Assembly (NCBI GenBank): GCA_021780795.1
Contig: JAJXYA010000372.1
Span: 1-6,684 of the forward strand
From: Bacillota bacterium
GTDB taxonomy: Bacteria; Bacillota_A; Clostridia; Clostridiales; Clostridiaceae
DNA: 6,684 nucleotides
Reading direction: 5' to 3'
Shown here: positions 1 to 5,300 of the stretch, piece after piece
How positions within the stretch are numbered: the stretch's first letter is position 1
Layout of the letters: every line of letters starts with the position of its first letter
Made by a program: the position numbers and the translations under genes
The notes under the pieces: model-generated
The model's database searches: none
Seen by the model: only the letters and a program-made list of their open reading frames with translations
Told to the model about the DNA's origin: nothing

Positions 1-208
1 ATGGTAATAATGATATAATCGTAAAAAATATTAATATTTTTATGCTTGATACATAATCTTGTGGTGTACCACTTTTATCTCCAAGTGATATATTAAGTTG
101 TGGTAAGGCTGTACTACTCGGAGCCGCATATGCATTTATAGTGCAAAACATCATAATTCCGAGAGCCATCAAAAGCGTAAATGCTATTCTGTTTTTATTA
201 TTTTTCAT
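1..208 (-). CDS. fliP: Flagellar export gate protein FliP, N-terminal part only
   Basis: Translating the minus strand from the ATG at 208 gives 69 residues before the window ends. Residues 1-28 look like a Sec signal peptide: a KNNKNR basic start, a hydrophobic core (IAFTLLMALGIMMF) and a likely cleavage site after AYA. A short mature stretch with NISLGDKSGTPQDYVSSIK follows, then the start of the first membrane helix (ILIFFTIISLLP). In known FliP proteins this leads into the conserved 'MTSFTRI' region, which here lies beyond the edge. FliP pentamers, with FliQ and FliR, form the export gate of the flagellar type III secretion system in the inner membrane. The start is supported by AGGAAGAG seven or eight bases upstream and overlaps the end of fliO by 11 bp, suggesting translational coupling. 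The family call is firm despite truncation because signal peptide, position after fliO and the pre-helix sequence all agree. Confidence 0.9.
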   Translation of the reverse strand, partial: MKNNKNRIAFTLLMALGIMMFCTINAYAAPSSTALPQLNISLGDKSGTPQDYVSSIKILIFFTIISLLP

Positions 209-596
209 GTTTCTCTTCCTTTGATTTTATATTCTTTACTATCTTAGAAAAATTTTTTCTTAATTTCAAAATTAATTCATTGTAGCTTTCAGATATCTCC
301 GCTGCTACTTTTTTCTTATCTTCTTCAATAATATTAATTTCTTCTTCTGATAGTTCTGATAATTTTTCCATATGTCCAGCAGTACTAGTCATTACATATC
401 CTTTTTTCCCAATTTTAACTATTAATATAAAATTTTCCTTTGTTACTTGTACTCTATCAATAACTTTAACATATTTGTTATTATTAATTGCACTCAATTT
501 TGTTCCCATTAGTTTAAAACTTAAAAACATTAATCCAAGTGTTACTCCTAACGCTAAAATAAGTTTTACGAGCATTGTCAACAATTCAAAATTCAT
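198..596 (-). CDS. fliO: Flagellar export assembly protein FliO (FliO/FliZ family)
   Basis: This 132-residue protein has a very short periplasmic N-terminus and one strong membrane helix (about residues 8-30, LVKLILALGVTLGLMFLSF). A small cytoplasmic domain follows, with the FliO-like pattern VKVIDRVQVTKENFILIVKIGKKGYVM (in pieces, residues about 43-69). The C-terminal tail from about residue 75 is Lys/Glu-rich and probably helical. FliO helps assemble the FliP-containing export gate at the membrane and is dispensable in the finished gate. The gene sits between fliL and fliP, the usual place. The start ATG at 596 follows TAGGTGG, whose TAG is the stop codon of fliL, and the end overlaps fliP by 11 bp. 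Sequence conservation in this family is low, so the call rests on topology, size and position as well as the domain pattern. In Bacillus and clostridial annotations the same gene is often called fliZ. Confidence 0.85.
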   Translation of the reverse strand: MNFELLTMLVKLILALGVTLGLMFLSFKLMGTKLSAINNNKYVKVIDRVQVTKENFILIVKIGKKGYVMTSTAGHMEKLSELSEEEINIIEEDKKKVAAEISESYNELILKLRKNFSKIVKNIKSKEEKHEK

Positions 597-604
597 TTTT
601 CCAC

Positions 605-1090
605 CTACTGAATTATCATACTTTTAAATCTTATATCTGTTAGCTTGCCTTTTGTTAAGTCCTTATTAATAGCTTCTATCAATTGTTTTTTTATAACATC
701 TTTATTTTCTGCATTATTTATAAAATCAGCTTTTTGACTTTTAAAATAAAATATTATATCATCTCTTACAACTACTTGATTGGCTGTCAATTCTTCAGCT
801 AACTTTGTTTTTGTCTTATCATAACCTAAAGATAATTCCCCTTTAAAATATCTTTTCCCACCCTCATCAGCTAAATTAACAGTAAATTCTGATAAATCCA
901 TATATGTATTTTCTATAACAACTTGTTGGGCATCTATCGTTTTACTATTTTTCATATATAAATATACTCCCCCAAAAGTTGCCGCTCCTAAAACTATTAA
1001 CCCTAAAATAAATAAAATTACTAAAACACCTTTATTACTTTTACTAGTATTTTCGCCCTTTTCTTTTGCTTTTCCTTTTCCAAAAGCCAT
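605..1090 (-). CDS. fliL: Flagellar basal body-associated protein FliL
   Basis: I take the ATG at 1090 (161 residues, MAFGKGKAKEK) rather than the GTG at 1099, because the GTG lies inside the AAGGAGTG ribosome site that serves the ATG. The protein has a charged cytoplasmic N-terminus (residues 1-20), one membrane helix (about 21-46), and a periplasmic FliL domain with YMDLSEFTVNLADEGGKRYF and a C-terminal LTDIRFKSMIIQ. That ending resembles the typical 'VTDVxFTxFVIQ' end of FliL. FliL forms rings around the stator units and supports torque and stator stability, although phenotypes differ between species. It follows flbD by 44 bp and precedes fliO by 8 bp. In some clostridia motA and motB lie immediately before fliL, and they are not there in this window. 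Confidence 0.93.
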   Translation of the reverse strand: MAFGKGKAKEKGENTSKSNKGVLVILFILGLIVLGAATFGGVYLYMKNSKTIDAQQVVIENTYMDLSEFTVNLADEGGKRYFKGELSLGYDKTKTKLAEELTANQVVVRDDIIFYFKSQKADFINNAENKDVIKKQLIEAINKDLTKGKLTDIRFKSMIIQ

Positions 1091-1096
1091 TAGTAT

Positions 1097-1104
1097 CACT
1101 CCTT
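1097..1104 (-). promoter_or_regulatory. fliL ribosome binding site (decides start)
   Basis: The minus strand reads AAGGAGTG, then ATACTA, then the ATG at 1090. The upstream in-frame GTG is part of this Shine-Dalgarno sequence, so it is unlikely to be the start. Confidence 0.75.
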
Positions 1105-1134
1105 ACTATTTCCAACAATTAAAATGCTAATTTT

Positions 1135-1326
1135 TCATATTTTGTATGTAAATATCTTATTCTTGTACTTTATAACTGCAGTCATTACTTCTTCTACACT
1201 TTCTAGAATTATATATTTTCTTCCATTTATTAATGTTATTATTGTTTCAGGAACCTCTTCTATTTTTTCAATATGATCAGCATTAAGTATAAATTTCTCA
1301 TGGTTCATTCCTGTTACGTTTATCAT
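1135..1326 (-). CDS. flbD: FlbD/SwrD family motility protein
   Basis: This is a 63-residue protein of the FlbD family (Pfam PF06289). The recognisable pattern is a start with INVTGMNHEKFILNADHIEKIEE, then PETIITLINGRKYIILES, then VEEVMTAVIKYK. No signal peptide or membrane helix is visible, so it should be cytoplasmic. The Bacillus subtilis homologue SwrD lies in the same place, between flgE and fliL, and is reported to raise flagellar torque and enable swarming; I infer a similar role here from family and position. The name must not be confused with Caulobacter FlbD, an unrelated NtrC-type regulator. The start ATG at 1326 follows AAGGGGTG with seven bases of spacing. A spacer of about 200 bp separates the gene from flgE, the longest gap in the window. 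Confidence 0.9.
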   Translation of the reverse strand: MINVTGMNHEKFILNADHIEKIEEVPETIITLINGRKYIILESVEEVMTAVIKYKNKIFTYKI

Positions 1327-1352
1327 AAATTTTCACCCCTTACTTTTTTTTG

Positions 1353-1448
1353 AAATGTGCATTAATCTATGTACAATTCACAATACACACCTTAATTCAA
1401 TTAACAATTATCAATTATTTTATATTGTGTATTCTGCATTATACATTT
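1353..1448. repeat. AT-rich repeat-like element with imperfect inverted ends
   Basis: The stretch begins with AAATGTGCATTAAT and ends with CTGCATTATACATTT, so the two ends are imperfect inverted copies of each other. Inside, CACAATA (1379-1385) faces TATTGTG (1423-1429), and the centre holds AATT-spaced words such as TTAACAATTATCAATT. The nine-base word TTAACAATT recurs in the fliJ-fliK spacer. The whole can be drawn as a long imperfect hairpin of MITE or REP-like character. It occupies most of the flgE-flbD spacer and carries no plausible gene. That it belongs to a dispersed family is inference, since only one genome window is visible. Confidence 0.4.
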
Positions 1449-1465
1449 AAATACATTAAATATTT

Positions 1466-1493
1466 GCAAGTTGAGCTTAAAAGCTCAACTTGC
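1466..1493 (-). other. Perfect 13-bp inverted repeat (stem-loop) downstream of flgE
   Basis: GCAAGTTGAGCTT and its exact reverse complement AAGCTCAACTTGC are separated by only AA, giving a long uninterrupted stem 34 bp past the flgE stop codon. In the direction of transcription the stem is followed by AAATATTTAATG, not a run of T, so it does not look like a canonical intrinsic terminator. It could be a weak attenuator, an RNase-blocking 3' end that stabilises the flgE message, or a protein-binding palindrome. It is well placed to let hook protein be made in excess over the downstream flbD, fliL and fliO. The structure is seen directly; the role is inferred. Confidence 0.6.
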
Positions 1494-1526
1494 TCATTAT
1501 TATGTGATTATTTTCTTAATTCTAAA

Positions 1527-2540
1527 CTATCTCATTAAGCCAGTAATAGTTTGAAGAATTTCATCTCCTGTAGTTATCATCTTAGATGCAGCTTGGAAAC
1601 TTCTAGTCGCTGTGATCATATCTGTAAATTGTTCTGTTAAATCAACATTTGATGCTTCAAGAGCTCCTTGAACAAGATCTCCAAAACCACCACTGTTATC
1701 TGTAGCTGCTGCTTCACCAACCCCTGTTTTATACAAAGCTGCACCAGAGTTTGATGATACTTGCAACATATTTCCACCGATACTTGTTAATCCTTCTGTA
1801 TTTTTAAAGCTTGCCATACCCATTTGCCCTATAGCTGTTCTTGCACCACTTCCAAGTACAGCTGTAATAAGTCCATCTTTACCTATTTCAAATTTTTTGA
1901 TAGGATCTAATGTACCATCAGCCTTCACTACTGAATCTGGTATGGCTAATGGTACTAAACTTCCAGCCACTGCTATCGGCTTTGTAGCCGCATCTGCATC
2001 TACAAAATTAACCGTAGTTGCTCCACCAGTAGTACTGGCAACAAGACTACTTGTACCACCGCTTGAAGCAGACATTGCATATCCCATAACTCTATATCCA
2101 TCTGCTGTTAATAAATTTCCATCTTTATCTAAAGTTAAATTTCCATCTCTTGTATACAGAGTTTCATCCATCGCCTTTGTAGCTGCTGTTGTTGTTGTTG
2201 ATATATTACCATCTATAGGTCCTTTACCAACTACTAAATATCCATCACCATCAACACATACATCAAGTGATCTTCCGGTTGATAAAGCATTTCCTTGTCC
2301 CATTACTTTATTTATACTTGATAATTTTGCTCCAAGTCCTACTTGCTTAGCATTTGTTCCACCTTTTGTCGTTGTAGGTGAAGTTGCTTCTCCAGAGTTT
2401 TGATATAACATATCGCTAAATTCTGCTCTTGAAGACTTAAATGAAGTAGTACCTACATTTGCTATGTTATTACCAATAACGTCTAATTTAGTTTGATTAA
2501 CCTTCATTCCGCTTATTCCAGAATACATACATCTTAACAT
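1527..2540 (-). CDS. flgE: Flagellar hook protein FlgE
   Basis: This 337-residue protein has the paired end signatures of axial flagellar proteins. The N-terminus reads MYSGISGMKVNQTKLDVIGN then NIANVGTTSFKSSRAEF (residues about 5-41), and the C-terminus reads GALEASNVDLTEQFTDMI then TATRSFQAASKMITTGDEIL (about 292-329). These form the coiled-coil D0 core of the hook. A DGDGYLVV hook-domain motif lies at 97-104 and a RDGNLTLDKDGNLLTADGYRVMGY stretch at 131-154. The middle (about 110-240) is Thr/Ala/Gly-rich and variable, as expected for the exposed part. It is exported by the flagellar type III system without a cleaved signal. Position after flgD favours FlgE over the related rod protein FlgG. 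The ATG at 2540 follows TTGGAGGAAC at good spacing. Cysteines at residues 4 and 95 are unexpected in secreted axial proteins, which usually have few or none. The product is somewhat short for FlgE, implying a small outer domain. Confidence 0.92.
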   Translation of the reverse strand: MLRCMYSGISGMKVNQTKLDVIGNNIANVGTTSFKSSRAEFSDMLYQNSGEATSPTTTKGGTNAKQVGLGAKLSSINKVMGQGNALSTGRSLDVCVDGDGYLVVGKGPIDGNISTTTTAATKAMDETLYTRDGNLTLDKDGNLLTADGYRVMGYAMSASSGGTSSLVASTTGGATTVNFVDADAATKPIAVAGSLVPLAIPDSVVKADGTLDPIKKFEIGKDGLITAVLGSGARTAIGQMGMASFKNTEGLTSIGGNMLQVSSNSGAALYKTGVGEAAATDNSGGFGDLVQGALEASNVDLTEQFTDMITATRSFQAASKMITTGDEILQTITGLMR

Positions 2541-2571
2541 AAACGTTCCTCCAAATCATATTTTTTATTTT

Positions 2572-2597
2572 AACTTGCTTCTATCATTCCACAAGTT
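2572..2597 (-). promoter_or_regulatory. Small stem-loop in the flgE leader
   Basis: In the 78-base gap before flgE the message strand has AACTTG, a 14-base loop, then CAAGTT, ending about 30 bases before the flgE start. It is too far from a T-run to be a terminator. The flanking words AAGCCTCAACTTG and AGCAAGTT recur in the inverted repeat beyond the flgE stop. A role in flgE expression is inference; the stem itself is short and could occur by chance. Confidence 0.3.
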
Positions 2598-2618
2598 GAG
2601 GCTTCCTTTAGGTCCAGC

Positions 2619-3014
2619 CTATAAAATTACCACACTATCTACATTTGTAAATATGTTGTCTTTTGCTCTTTCTTTATCAACAGCTGTTATAATTGTTTTG
2701 TTTTCAACGCTTGCAATTATCGCTACGTCTTTATATAACATAACTGTATTCTTTGAATTTTTATCTTTTGCTATCTTAAATCCTTTTTCTATTTGTTTCA
2801 TGTCTTTTTCTGTAAAATTAATTTCATTGAGTCTTAGAGCTGCGTGTTTCGATACAGTAAAACCTTCATCTTTACTTTTAACACTATCTAATACATCTTT
2901 GAAGCTTTTATTCTCCTTTGCATTAGTTGTATTATTTAGTTTAGGTTGTGTATTATTAATTTGTTCAAAATTTCCTACTAAATATGTTTGTCCGTTAACA
3001 ATTCTATAACTCAT
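2619..3014 (-). CDS. Flagellar operon protein, TIGR02530 family, function unknown
   Basis: This 131-residue protein matches what I know of the TIGR02530 / Pfam PF12611 'flagellar operon protein' family, found between flgD and flgE in clostridia and some bacilli. The N-terminal 50 residues are Asn/Lys-rich and probably flexible, and include a SFKDVL segment (37-42). The conserved part begins with GFTVSKHAALRLNEINFTEKD (in pieces, about 51-71), a helical segment ending near residue 85. A small beta-rich end follows, with VMLYKDVAIIASVENKTIITAVD (91-113) and NIFTNVDSVVIL. No signal peptide, membrane helix or cysteine is present, so it is cytoplasmic or exported by the flagellar system. Its biochemical role is not established; the strict neighbourhood suggests hook assembly or export. 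It starts 6 bp after flgD with only a weak ribosome site (GTGTGAGAATAG before the ATG), suggesting coupling to flgD translation. Confidence 0.85.
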   Translation of the reverse strand: MSYRIVNGQTYLVGNFEQINNTQPKLNNTTNAKENKSFKDVLDSVKSKDEGFTVSKHAALRLNEINFTEKDMKQIEKGFKIAKDKNSKNTVMLYKDVAIIASVENKTIITAVDKERAKDNIFTNVDSVVIL

Positions 3015-3020
3015 CTATTC

Positions 3021-3797
3021 TCACACTGTTGTTGTCGTTGCTGTATCTTTTGTTGTATTTAGCTTTACATTCATTTCATCATCTGTTAAGTCTCCAGCTC
3101 TTACTATATCTCCATAGTCATATGTCTTCGTTTCGCCTGTTGATTTTCCATCTGAATCTAAAACATTAACTTTTATTTTTACCGTTGCATTACTAACAGT
3201 ATCCATATAAGCACCACTTACTGTTCCCTTTACTAGGGTAGTAGTACCGTCCGTACCTACTTCTGCTAGAACAACATTCTTTTTGTCTGCTGCCAAAGCC
3301 GAAGCCGCTAAGAAATCTGAATTAAGTGCTGCTCTACTATTTGAAATTGTGTTAGTGTCTGTTGTTTTTACAACTCCTATTATATTTTCAACAGAAACTT
3401 CTGCATCTTTTCCATCAATTTGCATATCCAAATAAGTTCCTCCAGATTTTTTGATTACCCCAGTTACAGAACCTTGAACATATGCACCAGAATCATCTTT
3501 TTCATTTGTTATTACTGTTTTACCAACCATTTGTTGATATGCAGAATCTGACATAGTAGTATTTAAATTTGTCATTTGTTCCATTGATGCAAATTGAGCC
3601 ATTTGACTAACATAAGCACTTGAATCTTGATTTTGTGTTGGATCTAAATTACTTAATTGTGCTGCCAATATTTTTAAAAATGAATTTTTATCCATATTAC
3701 CACCAGTTGATGTTACAATTTTAGTTCCCTTAGTAGTTGTCCCTGAAGTAGCAACATTAACGGTAGTATTATTTAATGAATTTGCTGAACTACTCAT
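3021..3797 (-). CDS. flgD: Flagellar hook cap / scaffolding protein FlgD
   Basis: This 258-residue protein carries the conserved FlgD N-terminal region at residues 35-82: MDKNSFLKILAAQLSNLDP, then QNQDSSAYVSQMAQFASMEQ, then MTNLNTTM. The first 34 residues are Ser/Thr/Asn-rich and unstructured, as usual for the export-signal end. After residue 90 two similar beta-type modules can be read. The first spans about 92-145 (GKTVIT, QGSVTGVIKK, NIIGVV) and the second about 172-236 (KKNVVL, VKGTVSGAYM, GDIVRAGD), with a linker between them. FlgD sits at the hook tip and guides FlgE polymerisation, then is lost when the hook is complete. The start ATG at 3797 has a strong TAGGAGGT site, and its TAG is the stop codon of fliK, so translation of the two genes is probably coupled. 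There are no cysteines. The Thr-rich end (TATTTTV) is low complexity. Confidence 0.93.
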   Translation of the reverse strand: MSSSANSLNNTTVNVATSGTTTKGTKIVTSTGGNMDKNSFLKILAAQLSNLDPTQNQDSSAYVSQMAQFASMEQMTNLNTTMSDSAYQQMVGKTVITNEKDDSGAYVQGSVTGVIKKSGGTYLDMQIDGKDAEVSVENIIGVVKTTDTNTISNSRAALNSDFLAASALAADKKNVVLAEVGTDGTTTLVKGTVSGAYMDTVSNATVKIKVNVLDSDGKSTGETKTYDYGDIVRAGDLTDDEMNVKLNTTKDTATTTTV

Positions 3798-3807
3798 ATT
3801 TTACCTC

Positions 3808-5157
3808 CTATGCAAAAAATTCTACATTACTATTAGTAGATGGAATATTCTCTATTAAATCTTCTTCAGTAATTGTTGCATTATTTCTAGTATTACTATT
3901 ATTGTTTCTTCCTTGTTCTTCTGACAGTTGTCTTCCAAATCCTTGTTCTGTAAAGAATGTTGTATCTTCCTGGTAAAGTTCAATATTAACATCCGATATT
4001 TTAATGTTTTGTTCTCCTAGTTGTTTTTTAATCTCCGTTAAATTTTGTGAAAGTAAAGCCGTTGTTTCCTTTGAATTAGCTTTTAAGTTAGCTTTCATTA
4101 CACCATCTTCTTGAATTAATTTTATAGTTATTTCTCCTAGATTACCTGGATTAATCTTAACTGTTAATTCTTTAAGTGAATTGTTACTCATAAATTTAAC
4201 ATCTTGTATTAAATCATCTGCAAAAGTAGCTTTATTAATTGTTAATCCTCTAGCAGTATCAACGCCTTGATTTTGAACAGTTTGAGTCCTTGCTGCAAAT
4301 AAATTTATTTTATTTAAAGAGCTATCCTTATCATCATTAATTAATGAATTTAAAAATTTATCTTCTTTTGTAGCTTTAGTAGTATCGTTCTTATTACTTT
4401 CATTTTCAGTTGAACTTTCTTTATTATCTTGTGAATAGTTTTTACTAAGCATATCTTCAAGTGATAAAACTTTTCCACTTTTTCTTTGTTTATTATCTAG
4501 CATATTAGATATTTCTGACATTAAGTTTTTTATACCACTTTTTACATCTTTTGTAGCCTCAGTATTATCATCTGCAATATTAGCGCTTAAATTACTTAAA
4601 ATTTTCTGCATTGATTTTAGTACATCAGTATCTAAGTTACCTTTCACTGAATCATTTTTCAAAAGTTCCATCAACTTATCCATAATGCTACTTGAATTAT
4701 TTTTAGAAGCTGCGTTTCCATTAATTCCTTCAATCATAGTTTTTAATACATCAGAATTAATTTCTCCATTTGACTTTAAATCTTCTTCCTTAACACCGAA
4801 CTTAGCAAGTAAACTTAGTAATTCATTTAATATGTCATTCACTTTATCCTTAGAATCAGATTTACTATCCTTATCTAATTCTTCAAGCTTTTCTTTTAAT
4901 TCATCAATTTTAGTAGTATCTTTAGTATCAACTGAAGTTTCATTTTTATTAACATCATCTTTAGAAGTTGTTTTTGAACTTAATACGTCTCTAAAATCTT
5001 CACTTTTAGAAGTTTCAGGTTTAGACGTAGTTTTATTATTATCTACTTTATATAATTCTGAAGTAGATTTACTTGATAAATTTGTATTATAAGTTTGTGA
5101 CAAAATATCAATACTATTTGTTTTAGAATTAATTGATGTGTTTGTAGTTGTAACCAT
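3808..5157 (-). CDS. fliK: Flagellar hook-length control protein FliK
   Basis: The C-terminal FliK domain (Pfam PF02120, Flg_hook) is clear at about residues 328-403: LKELTVKINPGNLGEITIKL, GVMKANLKANSKETTALLSQ, NLTEIKKQLGEQNIKISDVN. It is followed by an Asn/Glu-rich tail with EQGFGRQ. This domain contacts FlhB and switches export from hook to filament proteins, while the long N-terminal part works as a ruler. Here residues 1-327 are Ser/Lys/Asp/Asn-rich and largely disordered, with a coiled-coil-prone piece (KIDELKEKLEELDKD, 83-97) and two similar helical blocks (about 106-146 and 158-192). The 449-residue length is normal for the family. I choose the ATG at 5157, which follows AAGGGAGGTGA at five bases. 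The reading frame stays open to an ATG at 5259, but that stretch is repeat-like spacer sequence and gives an unlikely extension. Identity is secure from the C-terminal domain and position before flgD. Confidence 0.92.
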   Translation of the reverse strand: MVTTTNTSINSKTNSIDILSQTYNTNLSSKSTSELYKVDNNKTTSKPETSKSEDFRDVLSSKTTSKDDVNKNETSVDTKDTTKIDELKEKLEELDKDSKSDSKDKVNDILNELLSLLAKFGVKEEDLKSNGEINSDVLKTMIEGINGNAASKNNSSSIMDKLMELLKNDSVKGNLDTDVLKSMQKILSNLSANIADDNTEATKDVKSGIKNLMSEISNMLDNKQRKSGKVLSLEDMLSKNYSQDNKESSTENESNKNDTTKATKEDKFLNSLINDDKDSSLNKINLFAARTQTVQNQGVDTARGLTINKATFADDLIQDVKFMSNNSLKELTVKINPGNLGEITIKLIQEDGVMKANLKANSKETTALLSQNLTEIKKQLGEQNIKISDVNIELYQEDTTFFTEQGFGRQLSEEQGRNNNSNTRNNATITEEDLIENIPSTNSNVEFFA

Positions 5158-5162
5158 TATTC

Positions 5163-5173
5163 TCACCTCCCTT
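5163..5173 (-). promoter_or_regulatory. fliK ribosome binding site (decides start)
   Basis: AAGGGAGGTGA on the minus strand, five bases before the ATG at 5157, is the strongest Shine-Dalgarno sequence near the 5' end of fliK. It marks this ATG, not the upstream in-frame ATG at 5259, as the start. Confidence 0.85.
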
Positions 5174-5195
5174 CGATGTTCAGTTAAGAGTTTGA

Positions 5196-5299
5196 AGTTA
5201 ACAATTGACAGTTTTTGATTAAACCCTTTCAGCATTTCTAAAATTATATATTCTTCCAAATTCCAAAGGAATTTGTTGCTTCGTTGTTAACTGTTAACT
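5196..5299. repeat. Repeat-like palindromic spacer between fliJ and fliK
   Basis: AGTTAACAATTGACAG (5196-5211) and TTGTTAACTGTTAACT (5284-5299) are inverted copies matching at 13 of 16 positions. Between them lies a perfect hairpin, CAAATTCC-AAA-GGAATTTG (5257-5275). GTTAAC/CAATTG-rich words of this sort are, in my experience, common in dispersed intergenic repeats of clostridia, and TTAACAATT also occurs in the flgE-flbD spacer. Neighbouring genes in this operon are mostly 6-44 bp apart, so 143 bp here fits an insertion that spared transcription. On the message strand TATAAT is present (5243-5248), but no convincing -35 box precedes it. Membership in a repeat family is inferred, not shown. 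Confidence 0.5.
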
Positions 5300-5300
5300 A

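Noticed and set aside
1370..1425. Possible sigma-A promoter before flbD (TTGTTA, 16 bases, TATTGT)
   Set aside because: Such matches are common by chance in DNA this AT-rich, and the boxes fall in a repeat-like sequence; too weak to list as a feature.
1350..1538. 62-codon plus-strand frame in the flgE-flbD spacer
   Set aside because: It reads through the repeat-like stretch and the inverted repeat and into flgE, with no ribosome site or recognisable protein pattern.
1897..2403. 168-codon plus-strand open frame opposite flgE
   Set aside because: It lies wholly antisense to flgE, has no convincing ribosome site, and its Pro/Ser/Val-rich product is the usual shadow of a Gly/Thr/Ala-rich gene.
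2560..2612. Possible sigma-28 (SigD) promoter before flgE (TAAAGG...GATAG)
   Set aside because: Only TAAA and GATA match, the GCC part of the -10 box is missing, and the spacing is too long.
2575..3009. 144-codon plus-strand frame opposite the TIGR02530-type gene
   Set aside because: It mirrors a conserved minus-strand gene almost exactly. Its hydrophobic Leu/Ser/Phe-rich content comes from reading Lys/Glu/Asn codons backwards.
4685..5092. 135-codon plus-strand frame opposite fliK
   Set aside because: It is a shadow of the Ser/Lys/Asp-rich fliK N-terminus, with repetitive Leu/Ser content and no start signal.
5158..5259. N-terminal extension of fliK to the ATG at 5259
   Set aside because: The extra 34 residues are translated from the palindromic spacer, and the strong ribosome site supports the ATG at 5157.
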